64,000 nt of DNA from Austwickia chelonae NBRC 105200 (GTDB taxonomy: Bacteria; Actinomycetota; Actinomycetes; Actinomycetales; Dermatophilaceae), in the NCBI RefSeq assembly GCF_000298175.1, contig NZ_BAGZ01000008.1, positions 434,001 through 498,000 on the forward strand. The letters run 5' to 3'. Position numbers and translations under genes: made by a program. Of the stretch, positions 53,257-62,459 are shown one piece after another. Each line of letters opens with the position of its first letter. The stretch's first letter is position 1. The notes below the pieces were generated by a model that made no database searches, had not been told where the DNA came from, and worked only from the letters and a program-made list of their open reading frames with translations.

Positions 53257-53910
53257 ATGGACAAGGTCATCGGGCTCGACAGATTCGTCGAGCTCGTCGA
53301 AGACGGAATGACCGTCATGGTGGGTGGGTTCCTCGCGTGCGGCGGGCCCAACATGCTCATGGACGCTCTCGTCGCCAAGGGCACGAAAGACCTCACCCTG
53401 ATCGCCAACGACATGGCGCGCCCCACAGTGGGCCTCGGCCAACTGGTCGCCAACCGGCAGGTCCGCAAGGTCATCGCCAGCCACATCGGGATGAACCCCG
53501 AAGTAGCAGCCCAGATGAACGCCGGAACCCTCGACGTGGAACTCGTCCCCCAGGGCACGCTCGCAGAACGCATCCGCGCCGCCGGATCCGGGCTGGGCGG
53601 TGTCCTGACCAGGACCGGCCTGGGCACACTCGTCGCCGACGGCAAACCGGTCGTCACGGTGGACGACATCGACTATCTGCTCGAAACCCCGCTCAAGGCA
53701 GACCTCGCACTGATCAGCGGGCACACCGTCGACCGCTCCGGGAACATCTGGTACAAGGGCACCGCCCGCAACTTCAACGACGTCATGGCGCTCGCCGCGA
53801 CCACCGTCGTCGTGGAAGCGGACCACGTGGTCGAGATCGGCGCGATCGAACCCGAGAACGTCGTGACCCCCAACGTCCTCGTCGACTACGTGGTGGAAGG
53901 CAAGAACTGA
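53257..53910 (+). CDS. atoD: Acetoacetate CoA-transferase subunit A
   Basis: A 217-residue alpha subunit of a 3-oxoacid/butyrate-acetoacetate CoA-transferase. AAGGAGG at 53242-53248 precedes ATG 53257. Family marks: GMTVMVGGFLACGGPNML (CoA-binding glycine loop, about residues 17-34), TRTGLGTLVADGK, YLLETPLKADLALISG. With the next gene it activates acetoacetate to acetoacetyl-CoA using another acyl-CoA. First gene of a plus-strand run with subunit B, thiolase and GntP permease. Confidence 0.93.
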   Translation: MDKVIGLDRFVELVEDGMTVMVGGFLACGGPNMLMDALVAKGTKDLTLIANDMARPTVGLGQLVANRQVRKVIASHIGMNPEVAAQMNAGTLDVELVPQGTLAERIRAAGSGLGGVLTRTGLGTLVADGKPVVTVDDIDYLLETPLKADLALISGHTVDRSGNIWYKGTARNFNDVMALAATTVVVEADHVVEIGAIEPENVVTPNVLVDYVVEGKN

Positions 53911-53912
53911 GC

Positions 53913-54572
53913 ATGGACCGCAACGAGATCAAGCACTACATCGCACGTCGGGCGGCCCGTGAGTTCTCGGACGGCGACTTCGTCAACTTGGGCATCGGCG
54001 TCCCCACGCTGATCCCGGGCTACCTGTCACCGGACGTCCACGTGACGATCGAGGCCGAGGACGGCATCGTCGGAGCCGGCCCTCGCCCGCCGGCCGGCGA
54101 GGAAGACCCCCGATACCTGGTGGACGCCGGCGGTAGCCCGGCCACCTGCGTCCCCGGCGGCTCGTTCATCTCATCGGTCATGTCCTTCGCGCTGATCCGT
54201 GGCGGGCACATGGACGCGACCGTCCTGGGCGCGCTCGAAGTGGACGCCGAAGGCAACCTGGCCAACTGGATCATCCCCGGCAAGATGGTCCCCGGCATGG
54301 GCGGCGCGATGGACCTCGTCGTCGGTGCCAAACGCGTGATCGTCGCCATGGAGCACACCCAGAAGGGCGCGCCGAAGATCAAGAAGCGCTGCACCCTCCC
54401 GCTCACCGCGGCCTGCTGCGTCGACCTGATCATCACCGAGATGGCCGTGATCAAGGTCACCGCCGAGGGCCTGGTCCTCACCGAGTACAACCCCGAGTTC
54501 ACGATCGAACAGATCCAGGAAGCGACCGAGGCCGAACTGATCATCAGTCCCGACCTGGTGCCGATCGCCTGA
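53913..54572 (+). CDS. atoA: Acetoacetate CoA-transferase subunit B
   Basis: A 219-residue beta subunit starting 2 bp after subunit A. The catalytic Glu is in the IEAEDGIVGAGP segment (about residues 49-60; family motif S-E-N-G or equivalent). GGSFISSVMSFALIRGGHMD and NWIIPGKMVPGMGGAMDLV are diagnostic of the OXCT/AtoA group. Complete length. Confidence 0.93.
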   Translation: MDRNEIKHYIARRAAREFSDGDFVNLGIGVPTLIPGYLSPDVHVTIEAEDGIVGAGPRPPAGEEDPRYLVDAGGSPATCVPGGSFISSVMSFALIRGGHMDATVLGALEVDAEGNLANWIIPGKMVPGMGGAMDLVVGAKRVIVAMEHTQKGAPKIKKRCTLPLTAACCVDLIITEMAVIKVTAEGLVLTEYNPEFTIEQIQEATEAELIISPDLVPIA

Positions 54573-54667
54573 ACGACGCTTCGGCGTCCGCACCCCCTGT
54601 TTCCTGACGGCGGCCCTCACCGGCCGTCGCCGGGCCCACCCCTGACTTTTTTTACAAAGGAGTAACC

Positions 54668-55861
54668 ATGAAGAAGACCGACGACCCGATCGTGGTAGTG
54701 GGCTACGCACGTACCCCCGTGGGCGGTTTCGGCAAATCCCTGTCGAAGGTGCCCGCACACGTCCTGGGCGCGACCGCGGCGAAAGCAGCCCTCGAACGCG
54801 CCGGAGTGGCAGCGAAGGACGTCGACGAGTGGATCGTCGGTTGCGTCGGTACCGTCGGCAGCGACGCCTACGTCTCCCGCCGCGTGGCGATCGAGGCCGG
54901 CGCCAGCCAGGAGTCCACGGCACTGACGATCAACCGGCTGTGCGGCTCCTCCATGCAGGCGGTCGGATCGGCGGCCTACGAACTGATGGTCGGGGAGGCC
55001 GACATCGTCGTGGCAGCCGGTTGCGAGAACATGTCCGCACAGCCCTACCTCGACTTCCAGGCCAAGGACGGGTACACGCTGGGCGCCCGCACCCTCGTCG
55101 ACGGCACGAGCATCCTCGTGACCGACCCCTTCTCCCAGGTGCCCATGGGCGTCACCGCCGAGAACGTCGCCACCCGCTTCGAGGTGACTCGTGAGCAGCA
55201 GGACGCCTTCGCCCTGGAATCCCAGCGGCGCGCCCAGGAGGCCCTGGCCGCAGGTGCGATGGCCGACGAGATCACCCCGGTGACGGTCGCCACCCGCCGT
55301 GGCGAGGTCGTGGTGGACACCGACGAGCACCCCCGGGCCGGACTCACCCTGGAGAAACTGGCCGGCATGCGGACAGTCTTCGCCAAGGACGGCACCGTCA
55401 CCGCGGGCAATGCCTCCGGGATCAACGACGCCGGATCGGCCCTCGTCCTCACACGCCGTTCGGTCGCCGAGGAGCGCGGACTCACTCCGCTGGCCGAGAT
55501 CGTGGACTTCACGAAGGTGGGCGTGGACCCGGACATCATGGGCTACGGCCCGGTGCCGGCCGTCCAGAAGATCCTGGCCCGCAACTCCCTCGCGGCCGAC
55601 GACGTCGACTGGTACGAACTCAACGAAGCCTTCGCGGCTCAGGCCGTCGCCTGCGCACGCGACCTGGGGCTCGACATGGCCAAGGTGAACCCGCTCGGTG
55701 GCGCGATCGCCTGGGGCCACCCGATCGGCGCGACCGGTGCGATCATCACCGCCCGGGTGGCGCACAACCTCCAGCGCCACGAGCTGAACCTGGGTGTGGC
55801 GTCCATGTGCATCGGCGGCGGCCAGGCCGTAGCCATTCTCCTACGGCGTTGCGCGGCCTGA
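54668..55861 (+). CDS. atoB: Acetyl-CoA acetyltransferase (thiolase)
   Basis: A 397-residue thiolase; AAAGGAG precedes ATG 54668. All catalytic residues are visible: nucleophile Cys92 (RLCGSSMQ), His351 (GHPIGATG), Cys381 (MCIGGGQA), plus NEAFAAQ around 318. It cleaves acetoacetyl-CoA to two acetyl-CoA (or the reverse). It follows the CoA-transferase genes, completing acetoacetate breakdown. Confidence 0.94.
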   Translation: MKKTDDPIVVVGYARTPVGGFGKSLSKVPAHVLGATAAKAALERAGVAAKDVDEWIVGCVGTVGSDAYVSRRVAIEAGASQESTALTINRLCGSSMQAVGSAAYELMVGEADIVVAAGCENMSAQPYLDFQAKDGYTLGARTLVDGTSILVTDPFSQVPMGVTAENVATRFEVTREQQDAFALESQRRAQEALAAGAMADEITPVTVATRRGEVVVDTDEHPRAGLTLEKLAGMRTVFAKDGTVTAGNASGINDAGSALVLTRRSVAEERGLTPLAEIVDFTKVGVDPDIMGYGPVPAVQKILARNSLAADDVDWYELNEAFAAQAVACARDLGLDMAKVNPLGGAIAWGHPIGATGAIITARVAHNLQRHELNLGVASMCIGGGQAVAILLRRCAA

Positions 55862-55926
55862 GCTTCGCACTTCGACTGGCCAGCTCAGGCAGCTGATCTG
55901 TTGCCCCGAAACAGAAGAGAGCTTCA

Positions 55927-57336
55927 GTGGACTTCTATGCCCTCGCGGTGGTACTCGCCGCCTTGGCCTTCCTCATGTATATGGCCTACAAAGGCCACAG
56001 CGTCATCCTGTTCGCACCGATCGCCGCCATGGGTGCGGTTCTGCTGACGACCCCGCAGGACGTTGCACCGGTCTTCACCGGGCTGTTCATGGACAAAGCC
56101 GTCGGGTTCATCAAGAACTACTTCATGGTCTTCCTGCTGGGCGCCTTGTTCGGCAAGGTGATCGAGATGTCGGGCTTCGCCCGGTCGATCGTGAAGACCG
56201 TGATCGGTTTCGTCGGCGCCAAACGTGCGATGCTCGCCATCGTCCTGGTGTGCTCGCTGCTGACCTACGGCGGTGTCTCGCTGTTCGTCGTGGTGTTCGC
56301 GGTCTACCCGTTCGCGGCCGAGATGTTCCGTCAGGCGGACATCCCCAAGCGACTGATTCCGGCGACGATCGCCCTGGGCGCCTTCACGTTCACCATGGAC
56401 GCCCTGCCCGGCACGCCGCAGATCCAGAACATCATCCCGACGACCTTCTTCAAGACCACCGCCTACGCCGCGCCGATCCTCGGCATCATCGGCGCACTCT
56501 TCGTCCTGACGACGGGTATGGCCTACCTGGAGTGGCGCCGCCGCGCCGCCGCGGCCAAGGGCGAAGGCTACGGCGAAGGTCACATCAACGAGCCGACCGT
56601 CTACGCCGAGGGCGAGAAGATGCCGCACCCGCTGCTGGCGCTGCTTCCGCTGGTCCTCGTCGGTGTCCTCAACGCCGTGTTCACCCGCATCCTCCCGGGG
56701 ATCCTGGGGGAGAAGACGGTCATCGCGGGCACGGTGGTCGGCAAACCGCACGAGGTGATCGTCGTCACCAAGGACAACCTCGGTATCTGGGCGGTGGAGG
56801 GTGCACTCATCGCCGGCATCCTGTGTGTGCTGATCTTCGCGTGGAAGCCGGTCAAGGAGCACTTCACCGCAGGTTCCAAGGAAGCGGTGGCCGGTGCCCT
56901 GCTGGCATCGCTGAACACCGCGTCGGAATACGGTTTCGGTGGCGTGATCGCCTCCCTGCCCGGATTCGCCGTGGTGGCCAAGGGCCTGTCGGTGATCCCG
57001 AACCCGCTCATCAACGAGGCGGTGACGGTGAATCTGCTGGCCGGGGTGACCGGTAGCGCCTCCGGCGGTATGTCGATCGCACTCGGCGCGATGTCGGAGC
57101 AGTTCATCAGCGGGGCGATGGCCTCGGGTATCCCGATGGAAGTGCTGCACCGGGTGGCCTCGATGGCTTCGGGTGGTATGGACACGCTTCCGCACAACGG
57201 TGCGGTCATCACTTTGCTCATGGTGACCGGGCTGACCCACAAGTCCTCCTACAAGGACATCTTCGCGATGACCCTGCTCAAGACGTTGGCAGTGTTCGTC
57301 ATCATCGCCGTGTACTACATCACGGGAATCTACTGA
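55927..57336 (+). CDS. GntP-family permease, likely (hydroxy)butyrate uptake
   Basis: A 469-residue permease with about 12-13 helices, GTG 55927. Family marks: VFLLGALFGKVIEMSGFARS, VSLFVVVFAVYPFAAEMF, TMDALPGTPQIQN, and SGGMDTLPHNGAVITLL near the C-terminus, which is characteristic of the GntP group that takes up hydroxybutyrate-like acids. Genomic context with CoA-transferase and thiolase supports short-chain acid (acetoacetate or 3-hydroxybutyrate) uptake; this is inference. Confidence 0.9.
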   Translation: MDFYALAVVLAALAFLMYMAYKGHSVILFAPIAAMGAVLLTTPQDVAPVFTGLFMDKAVGFIKNYFMVFLLGALFGKVIEMSGFARSIVKTVIGFVGAKRAMLAIVLVCSLLTYGGVSLFVVVFAVYPFAAEMFRQADIPKRLIPATIALGAFTFTMDALPGTPQIQNIIPTTFFKTTAYAAPILGIIGALFVLTTGMAYLEWRRRAAAAKGEGYGEGHINEPTVYAEGEKMPHPLLALLPLVLVGVLNAVFTRILPGILGEKTVIAGTVVGKPHEVIVVTKDNLGIWAVEGALIAGILCVLIFAWKPVKEHFTAGSKEAVAGALLASLNTASEYGFGGVIASLPGFAVVAKGLSVIPNPLINEAVTVNLLAGVTGSASGGMSIALGAMSEQFISGAMASGIPMEVLHRVASMASGGMDTLPHNGAVITLLMVTGLTHKSSYKDIFAMTLLKTLAVFVIIAVYYITGIY

Positions 57337-57465
57337 GCCGTCGCGGAAGAGTGGCGCCGTTCCAGGATGGCGCCACTCTTCGTTCGTCGGAAGAGAATGT
57401 CTTCGGCGTGACAGGTGAAGGGATAGCCTTGCGAAAAAGACGGATGAGAATTGCGGGGGACAAAG

Positions 57466-58089
57466 GTGGTTAAAGGCGACAATACGACGGCTGTAGGGCG
57501 CCCCCGCGATCCTGACGTCGAATGCCGCGCCTTGGAGACAGCGCTGGAGATCTTCAGCCGTAAAGGATGGTTCGGTTTCACGATCGGCGCGGTGGCCCAG
57601 CGCGCCAAGGTCGGTAAATCAGCCATCTATTTGCGTTGGGGGAGTCGTGAACAGCTCCTTCTGGACGCTTTCCGTGAGATCCGCCCGTTCGAGGAGACCT
57701 CTCCAGATGTCTGTTCTGTGCGCGAGGCGGTCGCTGCGCATCTCGTGCAACGGGTGACCGTCTACTTCACCCCCGTCGGTTTGGCGTTGATGCGCCTGCA
57801 GGTCGAGTACGAGGCCGATCCCGAACAATTCGACGCTTCCTGGCGGACTGTCATCGGGGCGAGCCTGGAGACGACACGGGCCCTGCTGACCTCCGCGTCG
57901 GAGAAGGGCGAACTGGTGGCGGGCGCTCCCACATCGGCGATCGCGGAAGCGCTCGACGGCGTCTGTCTCGCCCGTGCTGTCGCTACGCCGGTCAGCGAAC
58001 GGTCTTCTGTCTTGAGCGAACTCGACGGCTGGGCGCAGAGCGTCATCGCGCATTTCGTGGAACCCTGGCTGGCTGTTGAACCTGCTTGA
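57466..58089 (+). CDS. TetR/AcrR-family regulator
   Basis: A 207-residue regulator, start GTG 57466 (TTG 57451 possible). The N-terminal helix-turn-helix is at about residues 25-60 (FTIGAVAQRAKVGKSAIYLR, then WGSREQLLLD). A TetR_C domain follows. It lies downstream of the GntP gene, convergent with the second thiolase, and is a candidate repressor for the tandem palindromes at 53.1 kb. Confidence 0.88.
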   Translation: MVKGDNTTAVGRPRDPDVECRALETALEIFSRKGWFGFTIGAVAQRAKVGKSAIYLRWGSREQLLLDAFREIRPFEETSPDVCSVREAVAAHLVQRVTVYFTPVGLALMRLQVEYEADPEQFDASWRTVIGASLETTRALLTSASEKGELVAGAPTSAIAEALDGVCLARAVATPVSERSSVLSELDGWAQSVIAHFVEPWLAVEPA

Positions 58090-58100
58090 GATGACGGGCC

Positions 58101-58146
58101 GGTGGGGTGAGGGGGAGGCGCCGCGGCGCCTCCCCCTCACCCCACC
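58101..58146. terminator. 46-bp perfect palindrome, bidirectional terminator
   Basis: 58101-58123 is the exact reverse complement of 58124-58146 (23 bp arms, no spacer), lying between the convergent tetR and thiolase genes, whose stops are 11 and 9 bp away. Confidence 0.85.
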
Positions 58147-58155
58147 GCTATCCCT

Positions 58156-59325
58156 TCAGAGACCGCGCCACAGACCGGCCACACCGGTGCCGGTGTCCAA
58201 GGGCATGGTGGCCAGGCCGAGTTGACCGGAGTCGAGGTTGGCGATGGTCCGTGCCGTCAGGATCGCGCCGGTGGCGCCGACAGGGTGGCCCCAGGCGATG
58301 GCGCCGCCCAGCGGGTTGACCGTCTGGTCTTCCAGTCGGGACTCCCGGATCGTCGCGAGGGCTGATGCCGCGAACGACTCGTGGAGTTCGACCCACCGGA
58401 GGTCTTGCGGGCGAATCCTGTTGCGGCCCAGGACGGCGTCGATCGCCGGGGAGGACAGCCAAGGCATCCGGTCCGGGTCGTGCGAAATCCGTACGAAGTC
58501 GACCAGTTCGGCCAGCGGATCCAGCCGGCGTCGTCGTGCGACCGAGGCACGCATCAGCACCAGTGCGCTACCGGCGTCGTTCACCCCACAGGCATTGCCT
58601 GCGGTGACGGTTCCGTCGGTGGTGTACATCGGCGCGAGGCAGGAGAGCGTTTCCACTGTCACATCGGCCCGAGGATGCTCGTCGGTGTCGATCAGGAGAT
58701 CTCCCTGGCCGTCGAAGGGCAGCAGCAGGGGGACGATCTCCTTCTCGACCGCGCCGTCGTCCAGGGCTTCCTGCGCGCGGCGTTGTGACTCGACGGCATA
58801 GACGTCCTGATCCCGCCGCGACAGGCGGTAGCGTCCGGCGATTCTCTCGGCGGACAGACCCATCGCGGTGCTCTGGAAGGCCTGGTCGAGAACCGGTGGA
58901 AGATGCCCGGTCCGAGAGATCCGACCCGGTGAGGCCTGGTCGCGCAGGGCCTCCCGGGTCATGTTCTCGACGCCTCCAGTCACGACGATGTCGACGCCGC
59001 CCCCGAGGAGTTCGTGGGCGGCGATCATCACCGCGTGCATGGAGGCGCCGCACTGGCGACTCACGTCGATGGCGGTCGAGGACGGCAACCCGCCGGCCTC
59101 GGCGGCGACCAGGCGCGACATGCACCGGTCGGATGCCGAGGAGCCGACGGTTCCGATGATCCATTCGTCGGCGTCGACCGGGGACAGCCCAGCCCGTTCG
59201 AGGGCGGCCTCGGCCGCGACCGCGCCGAGGCTCTCTGCCGGAACACCGGCAAAGGATTCACCGAACTCGCACACAGGGGTGCGTGCGTAGCCGACGACCA
59301 CGATCGGGTCGCGGTCTGCGTCCAT
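58156..59325 (-). CDS. Thiolase homologue lacking the second catalytic Cys
   Basis: A 389-residue thiolase-fold protein. ATG 59325 matches the start of the thiolase at 54668 (DPIVVVGYARTPV). Nucleophile Cys92 (SRQCGASMHA) and the His motif (GHPVGATGA) are kept, and the HESFAAS loop replaces NEAFA. The C-terminal motif that should contain the acid/base Cys reads MPLDTGTGVAGLW instead of M-C-x-G-G-G-x-A. It may therefore be a degradative thiolase with altered chemistry, a condensing enzyme, or inactive. It lies 16 bp downstream of the 3-hydroxybutyrate dehydrogenase gene on the minus strand. Confidence 0.9.
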   Translation of the reverse strand: MDADRDPIVVVGYARTPVCEFGESFAGVPAESLGAVAAEAALERAGLSPVDADEWIIGTVGSSASDRCMSRLVAAEAGGLPSSTAIDVSRQCGASMHAVMIAAHELLGGGVDIVVTGGVENMTREALRDQASPGRISRTGHLPPVLDQAFQSTAMGLSAERIAGRYRLSRRDQDVYAVESQRRAQEALDDGAVEKEIVPLLLPFDGQGDLLIDTDEHPRADVTVETLSCLAPMYTTDGTVTAGNACGVNDAGSALVLMRASVARRRRLDPLAELVDFVRISHDPDRMPWLSSPAIDAVLGRNRIRPQDLRWVELHESFAASALATIRESRLEDQTVNPLGGAIAWGHPVGATGAILTARTIANLDSGQLGLATMPLDTGTGVAGLWRGL

Positions 59326-59341
59326 CGTCGTGGGCACCGGA

Positions 59342-60103
59342 TCAGTAAGCGGACCAGGCACCGTCGATCGGGTAAGAGGTTCCCGACATGGACGCCGAAG
59401 CCGGACCGGTCAGGAAGGCGACCAGTTCGCCGACCTCTTCGGGTTCGATCAGACGCTTGACGTGGACGCGATCGAGCATGATCTTCGCGACGACCTCGTC
59501 CTCGCTCATGCCGTGGGCCTTGGCCTGCTCGGCGATCTGCTTCTCGACCAGCGCGGTACGCACATAGGCGGGGTTGATGGTGACGCTGGTGACGCCGCGG
59601 GGGCCTCCTTCGAGGGCGACGACCTTCGAGAGCCCCTCGAGTCCGTGCTTGGCAGTCACATAGGCGGACTTGAACTCGCTCGCGCGCAGCCCGTGGGCGC
59701 TGGAGACGTTGATGACACGGCCCCAGCCCTTCTCGTACATGTGGGGCAGGGACTGGCGGATCAGGTACCAGGGGGCGTGCAGCATGACACGCATGATGAG
59801 CTCGAACCGCTCGACCGGGAATTCCTCGATGGGGCTGACGGTCTGGATTCCTGCGTTGTTGACCAGGATGTCGATGTCGGTGGGGAGCTGCTGGATCTCC
59901 TCGAGCTTGGACAGGTCGCAGCGGACTCCCTCGATGTTGGGAACCTCTGCGGCCAGGGCGTCGAGGCCCTCCTGGTTCATGTCCACCGCGAGCACGTGGG
60001 CTCCGGTTGCCGCAAGGCTGACGGCGGCTGCGCGTCCGATCCCGGATGCGGCCCCGGTCACCATGGCTCGGCGTCCGTCGTGGCAGTGGGGGTAGATGCT
60101 CAT
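59342..60103 (-). CDS. bdhA: 3-hydroxybutyrate dehydrogenase (SDR)
   Basis: A 253-residue short-chain dehydrogenase. NAD-binding TGAASGIGRA (residues 16-25), NNAG (about 82-85), catalytic Ser in INVSSAHG, Tyr/Lys in YVTAKHG. The region after it (NPAYVRTALVEKQIAEQA) with K-x-H-G-M-S-E-D is typical of D-3-hydroxybutyrate dehydrogenases. It oxidises 3-hydroxybutyrate to acetoacetate, the substrate of the CoA-transferase encoded on the other strand. ATG 60103 with AGAGGACC upstream. Confidence 0.9.
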   Translation of the reverse strand: MSIYPHCHDGRRAMVTGAASGIGRAAAVSLAATGAHVLAVDMNQEGLDALAAEVPNIEGVRCDLSKLEEIQQLPTDIDILVNNAGIQTVSPIEEFPVERFELIMRVMLHAPWYLIRQSLPHMYEKGWGRVINVSSAHGLRASEFKSAYVTAKHGLEGLSKVVALEGGPRGVTSVTINPAYVRTALVEKQIAEQAKAHGMSEDEVVAKIMLDRVHVKRLIEPEEVGELVAFLTGPASASMSGTSYPIDGAWSAY

Positions 60104-60296
60104 CGGTGGTCCTCTCGCGTTGACGACGGGGCTGCTCCGGCCCGTCTTGGCAGGGCTGTCTCCGGCACGCAGGATGTGGCCGTGACGGTCCCCGCCCCAC
60201 TGTGCGGCCATGAGGCTCCAGATGCCAGGTCCATGGCGACAACACCTGGACGTCCTCCTTGTACGGAAGAACAAAAGCAGGCGGGAGCTGCCGGGG

Positions 60297-61463
60297 TCAG
60301 CGGGAATCGATGATCGGCGCGGAGGCGGTGCCTCTCAATTCCAGGGCCCAGATCAGCTCGACCAGGGTCTGGGGGTCGGACAGGTCGGCGCCGGTCGATT
60401 CCTCGAATCGGTTGAGCCGATAGCGTGCCGTGTTGATGTGGACGTGCAGGGCTTCAGCTGTATTCCGGATGCTCAGCCCGTTCGCCAGATGGGCGCGGAC
60501 CGCGGCCAGCATCTCCTCGCCGTAGGCGCCCTGGGCCAGGACCGGAGCGAGATAGCGGTCGGTGTAGAGCTGGGTGATCTCGGGATGTTCGCTGGCGGCC
60601 ATACGCCAACCCAGCTCGGCGACGCCTTGGACGCCGCGGCGTCCGATCTGCTGGGCCACCCTGAGTGCGACGACGGCTACTGCGTCGGAGGTGTCGAGCT
60701 CGTCCAGGGGGACGAAAGGTCCGATGCCGACCGGGATGTCACCCGAGGTCGGTGTCTGGGCGACCATGCCGAGACACCACCCGTTGTCGATCGCCACAAA
60801 TGCACGGGATCTGCTTGTGCTGCCTGATGTTTCGAGGCGGCGGCGCAGCTGTTCGGCATCGGCTCCGGGCGCGACCGAGGCGCGGACCGCGGCGTAGGGG
60901 GCGTCCGGGTCGAGGCAGTAGTGGGCGATGTCGACGACTCGGGCGCGTCCGGCGAGCAACGAGCGGGCCGCGCTGGCCCGCTGTTGGGAGTCGCGGAGCG
61001 CTGCATTCAGCTTGAGGGCGTGGTAAGTGGTGACGACGCGTGAGGAGAAGGCGTCCCCCACGTCCCAGAGGATCTGCATCCCCTGGACGGTGCGTTCGGG
61101 GCGGACGCCGTGGTCGGTGCACATCCGGATGAACCGTTCGAGGATCGCCGCATTGCAGATGCGGTAGGCCCGGACGATGTCCTCGACGGGCACGTGTGCG
61201 TGAAAACGTTCGGTAGCGGTCTGAGCTGCCCCGGCCAGGGTGGCCGGGGTGGGTGGGCGTCCTGTCCGGAGGGCGGCCAGGGCGATCTCGAGATCTCGCT
61301 GGATGGAGGCGTCCAGGGGGTCGCGGCCGACCGAGGCATAGGTGCGCAGCTCGCTCCAGATGTCGCGGCACACTTGGTCGCGCAGGGGGTCGAGTTCGGC
61401 GGCCAGGGCATCCAGCACGTCCGAGAAGGTGGACTCGGAGGTGGCGCCGGAGTCGGAGGTCAC
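60297..61463 (-). CDS. PucR/CdaR-type transcriptional regulator
   Basis: A 388-residue regulator. The C-terminal 70 residues form the PucR helix-turn-helix (AHLANGLSIRNTAEALHV, HINTARYRLNRFEE). The middle GGDEF-like CdaR region and an N-terminal helical domain (about 10-150, RsbRD-like) precede it. It is upstream of the dehydrogenase on the same strand and probably activates the ketone-body genes. Ligand unknown. Confidence 0.88.
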   Translation of the reverse strand: MTSDSGATSESTFSDVLDALAAELDPLRDQVCRDIWSELRTYASVGRDPLDASIQRDLEIALAALRTGRPPTPATLAGAAQTATERFHAHVPVEDIVRAYRICNAAILERFIRMCTDHGVRPERTVQGMQILWDVGDAFSSRVVTTYHALKLNAALRDSQQRASAARSLLAGRARVVDIAHYCLDPDAPYAAVRASVAPGADAEQLRRRLETSGSTSRSRAFVAIDNGWCLGMVAQTPTSGDIPVGIGPFVPLDELDTSDAVAVVALRVAQQIGRRGVQGVAELGWRMAASEHPEITQLYTDRYLAPVLAQGAYGEEMLAAVRAHLANGLSIRNTAEALHVHINTARYRLNRFEESTGADLSDPQTLVELIWALELRGTASAPIIDSR

Positions 61464-61787
61464 AAGGGGAGTTTAGGTCGGATCGACGGCCGCGCAGGAA
61501 TTGTTCTCCGATCTTTGGCCCCGGTGACCTCCTGGTATCTGCTGTCGGCTCGAGGATCTTTGGTGGGCAACGGATCTGGGTCGGGGCGTGGAGGCGAGCC
61601 GGAATACCCAATGGCTTCCCACAGGGTTCTATAACCAAAAGTTTTGACATATTCGGTTGAATGCTAAAATTATTGCCCGGTATAGCCGACCAATCCGGCA
61701 GACCACACCCCCGAATCGAAGGAACGCCACGCTGAGTCGGCACGCCCCTGACCGTCGTCGCCGATGCCGAACCGCACAGCACCCTGC
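61464..61787. other. Intergenic region with an AT-rich promoter-like stretch
   Basis: About 320 bp without a gene. TTGACA at about 61643 followed by TAAAAT 15 bp later forms a weak promoter-like pair pointing right. The rest separates the PucR gene from an IS30 remnant. Confidence 0.35.
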
Positions 61788-62198
61788 TCAAACAGAAGTG
61801 TTGAGTAGTTGGCGGGTGAAGACTTCGCGTGGGGTGTAGTACCCCAGAGTGGCTCGGGGTCGGTCATTGAGCTCGTCAGCGATGGCGTCGAGGTAGGGCT
61901 GGTGCTGCGGGATCGTGGTGCCCTTGGTCAGGTACTCACGGATCAGCCCGTTGGTGTTCGCGCTGGAAGGCCGCTCCCACGGGGAATGGGGGAGCGCGAA
62001 GTACACCGGGACATCGGTGGCCACGGTCAGGGCCGCGTGGCGGGCCATCTCGCTTTCCTGGTCCCAGGTCAGCGAACCGAACACATGCCGGCCGAAGCCG
62101 TTGACGGTATCGATGAGCACGTCCGCGAGCGGGTCGGCTTTTGTCGAGTTCCGGTGTCGCTCTCGCCACACCACCGTGTGATCCCGGTCGATCAACAT
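61788..62198 (-). mobile_element. IS30-family transposase, 5'-truncated and catalytically altered
   Basis: A 136-residue C-terminal part of an IS30 transposase: SLTWDQESEMARH (second Asp), ALPHSPWERP, NTNGLIREYLTKGT, RPRATLGYYTPREVF. The N-terminal DNA-binding half is missing. The usual G-S-N-E-N-T-N-G carrying the catalytic Glu reads P-S-S-A-N-T-N-G, so the DDE triad is broken. Confidence 0.82.
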
Positions 62199-62459
62199 CC
62201 CGATCTATCGATCATCAAGCCCCTGCGCGATCCCCACAGCGATCTGCGCCCGATCCACAAATGTTCAACATCCTGCGCACCACCCACCACCACCAGCACC
62301 GTTGTTACGACGCTATGACACCGCCTCCTGATTTTGTTGGATTTCACGTCAAAATAGATTGTGTCAATATCTGCGTTGGCTGTTCAGTAGAAATGGCCAT
62401 ATAGCCGTGGCGCCTGGTGTAGCCCCGACTAGAAATCGGGGAAGGAGAAAACCCCAGGA

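Noticed and set aside
52494-53669. 391-residue minus-strand frame
   Set aside because: It merges an antisense shadow of atoD with the N-terminal part of the broken GNAT gene.
55924-57240. 438-residue minus-strand frame
   Set aside because: Antisense shadow of the GntP permease, His/Asp/Glu/Gly-rich, no family.
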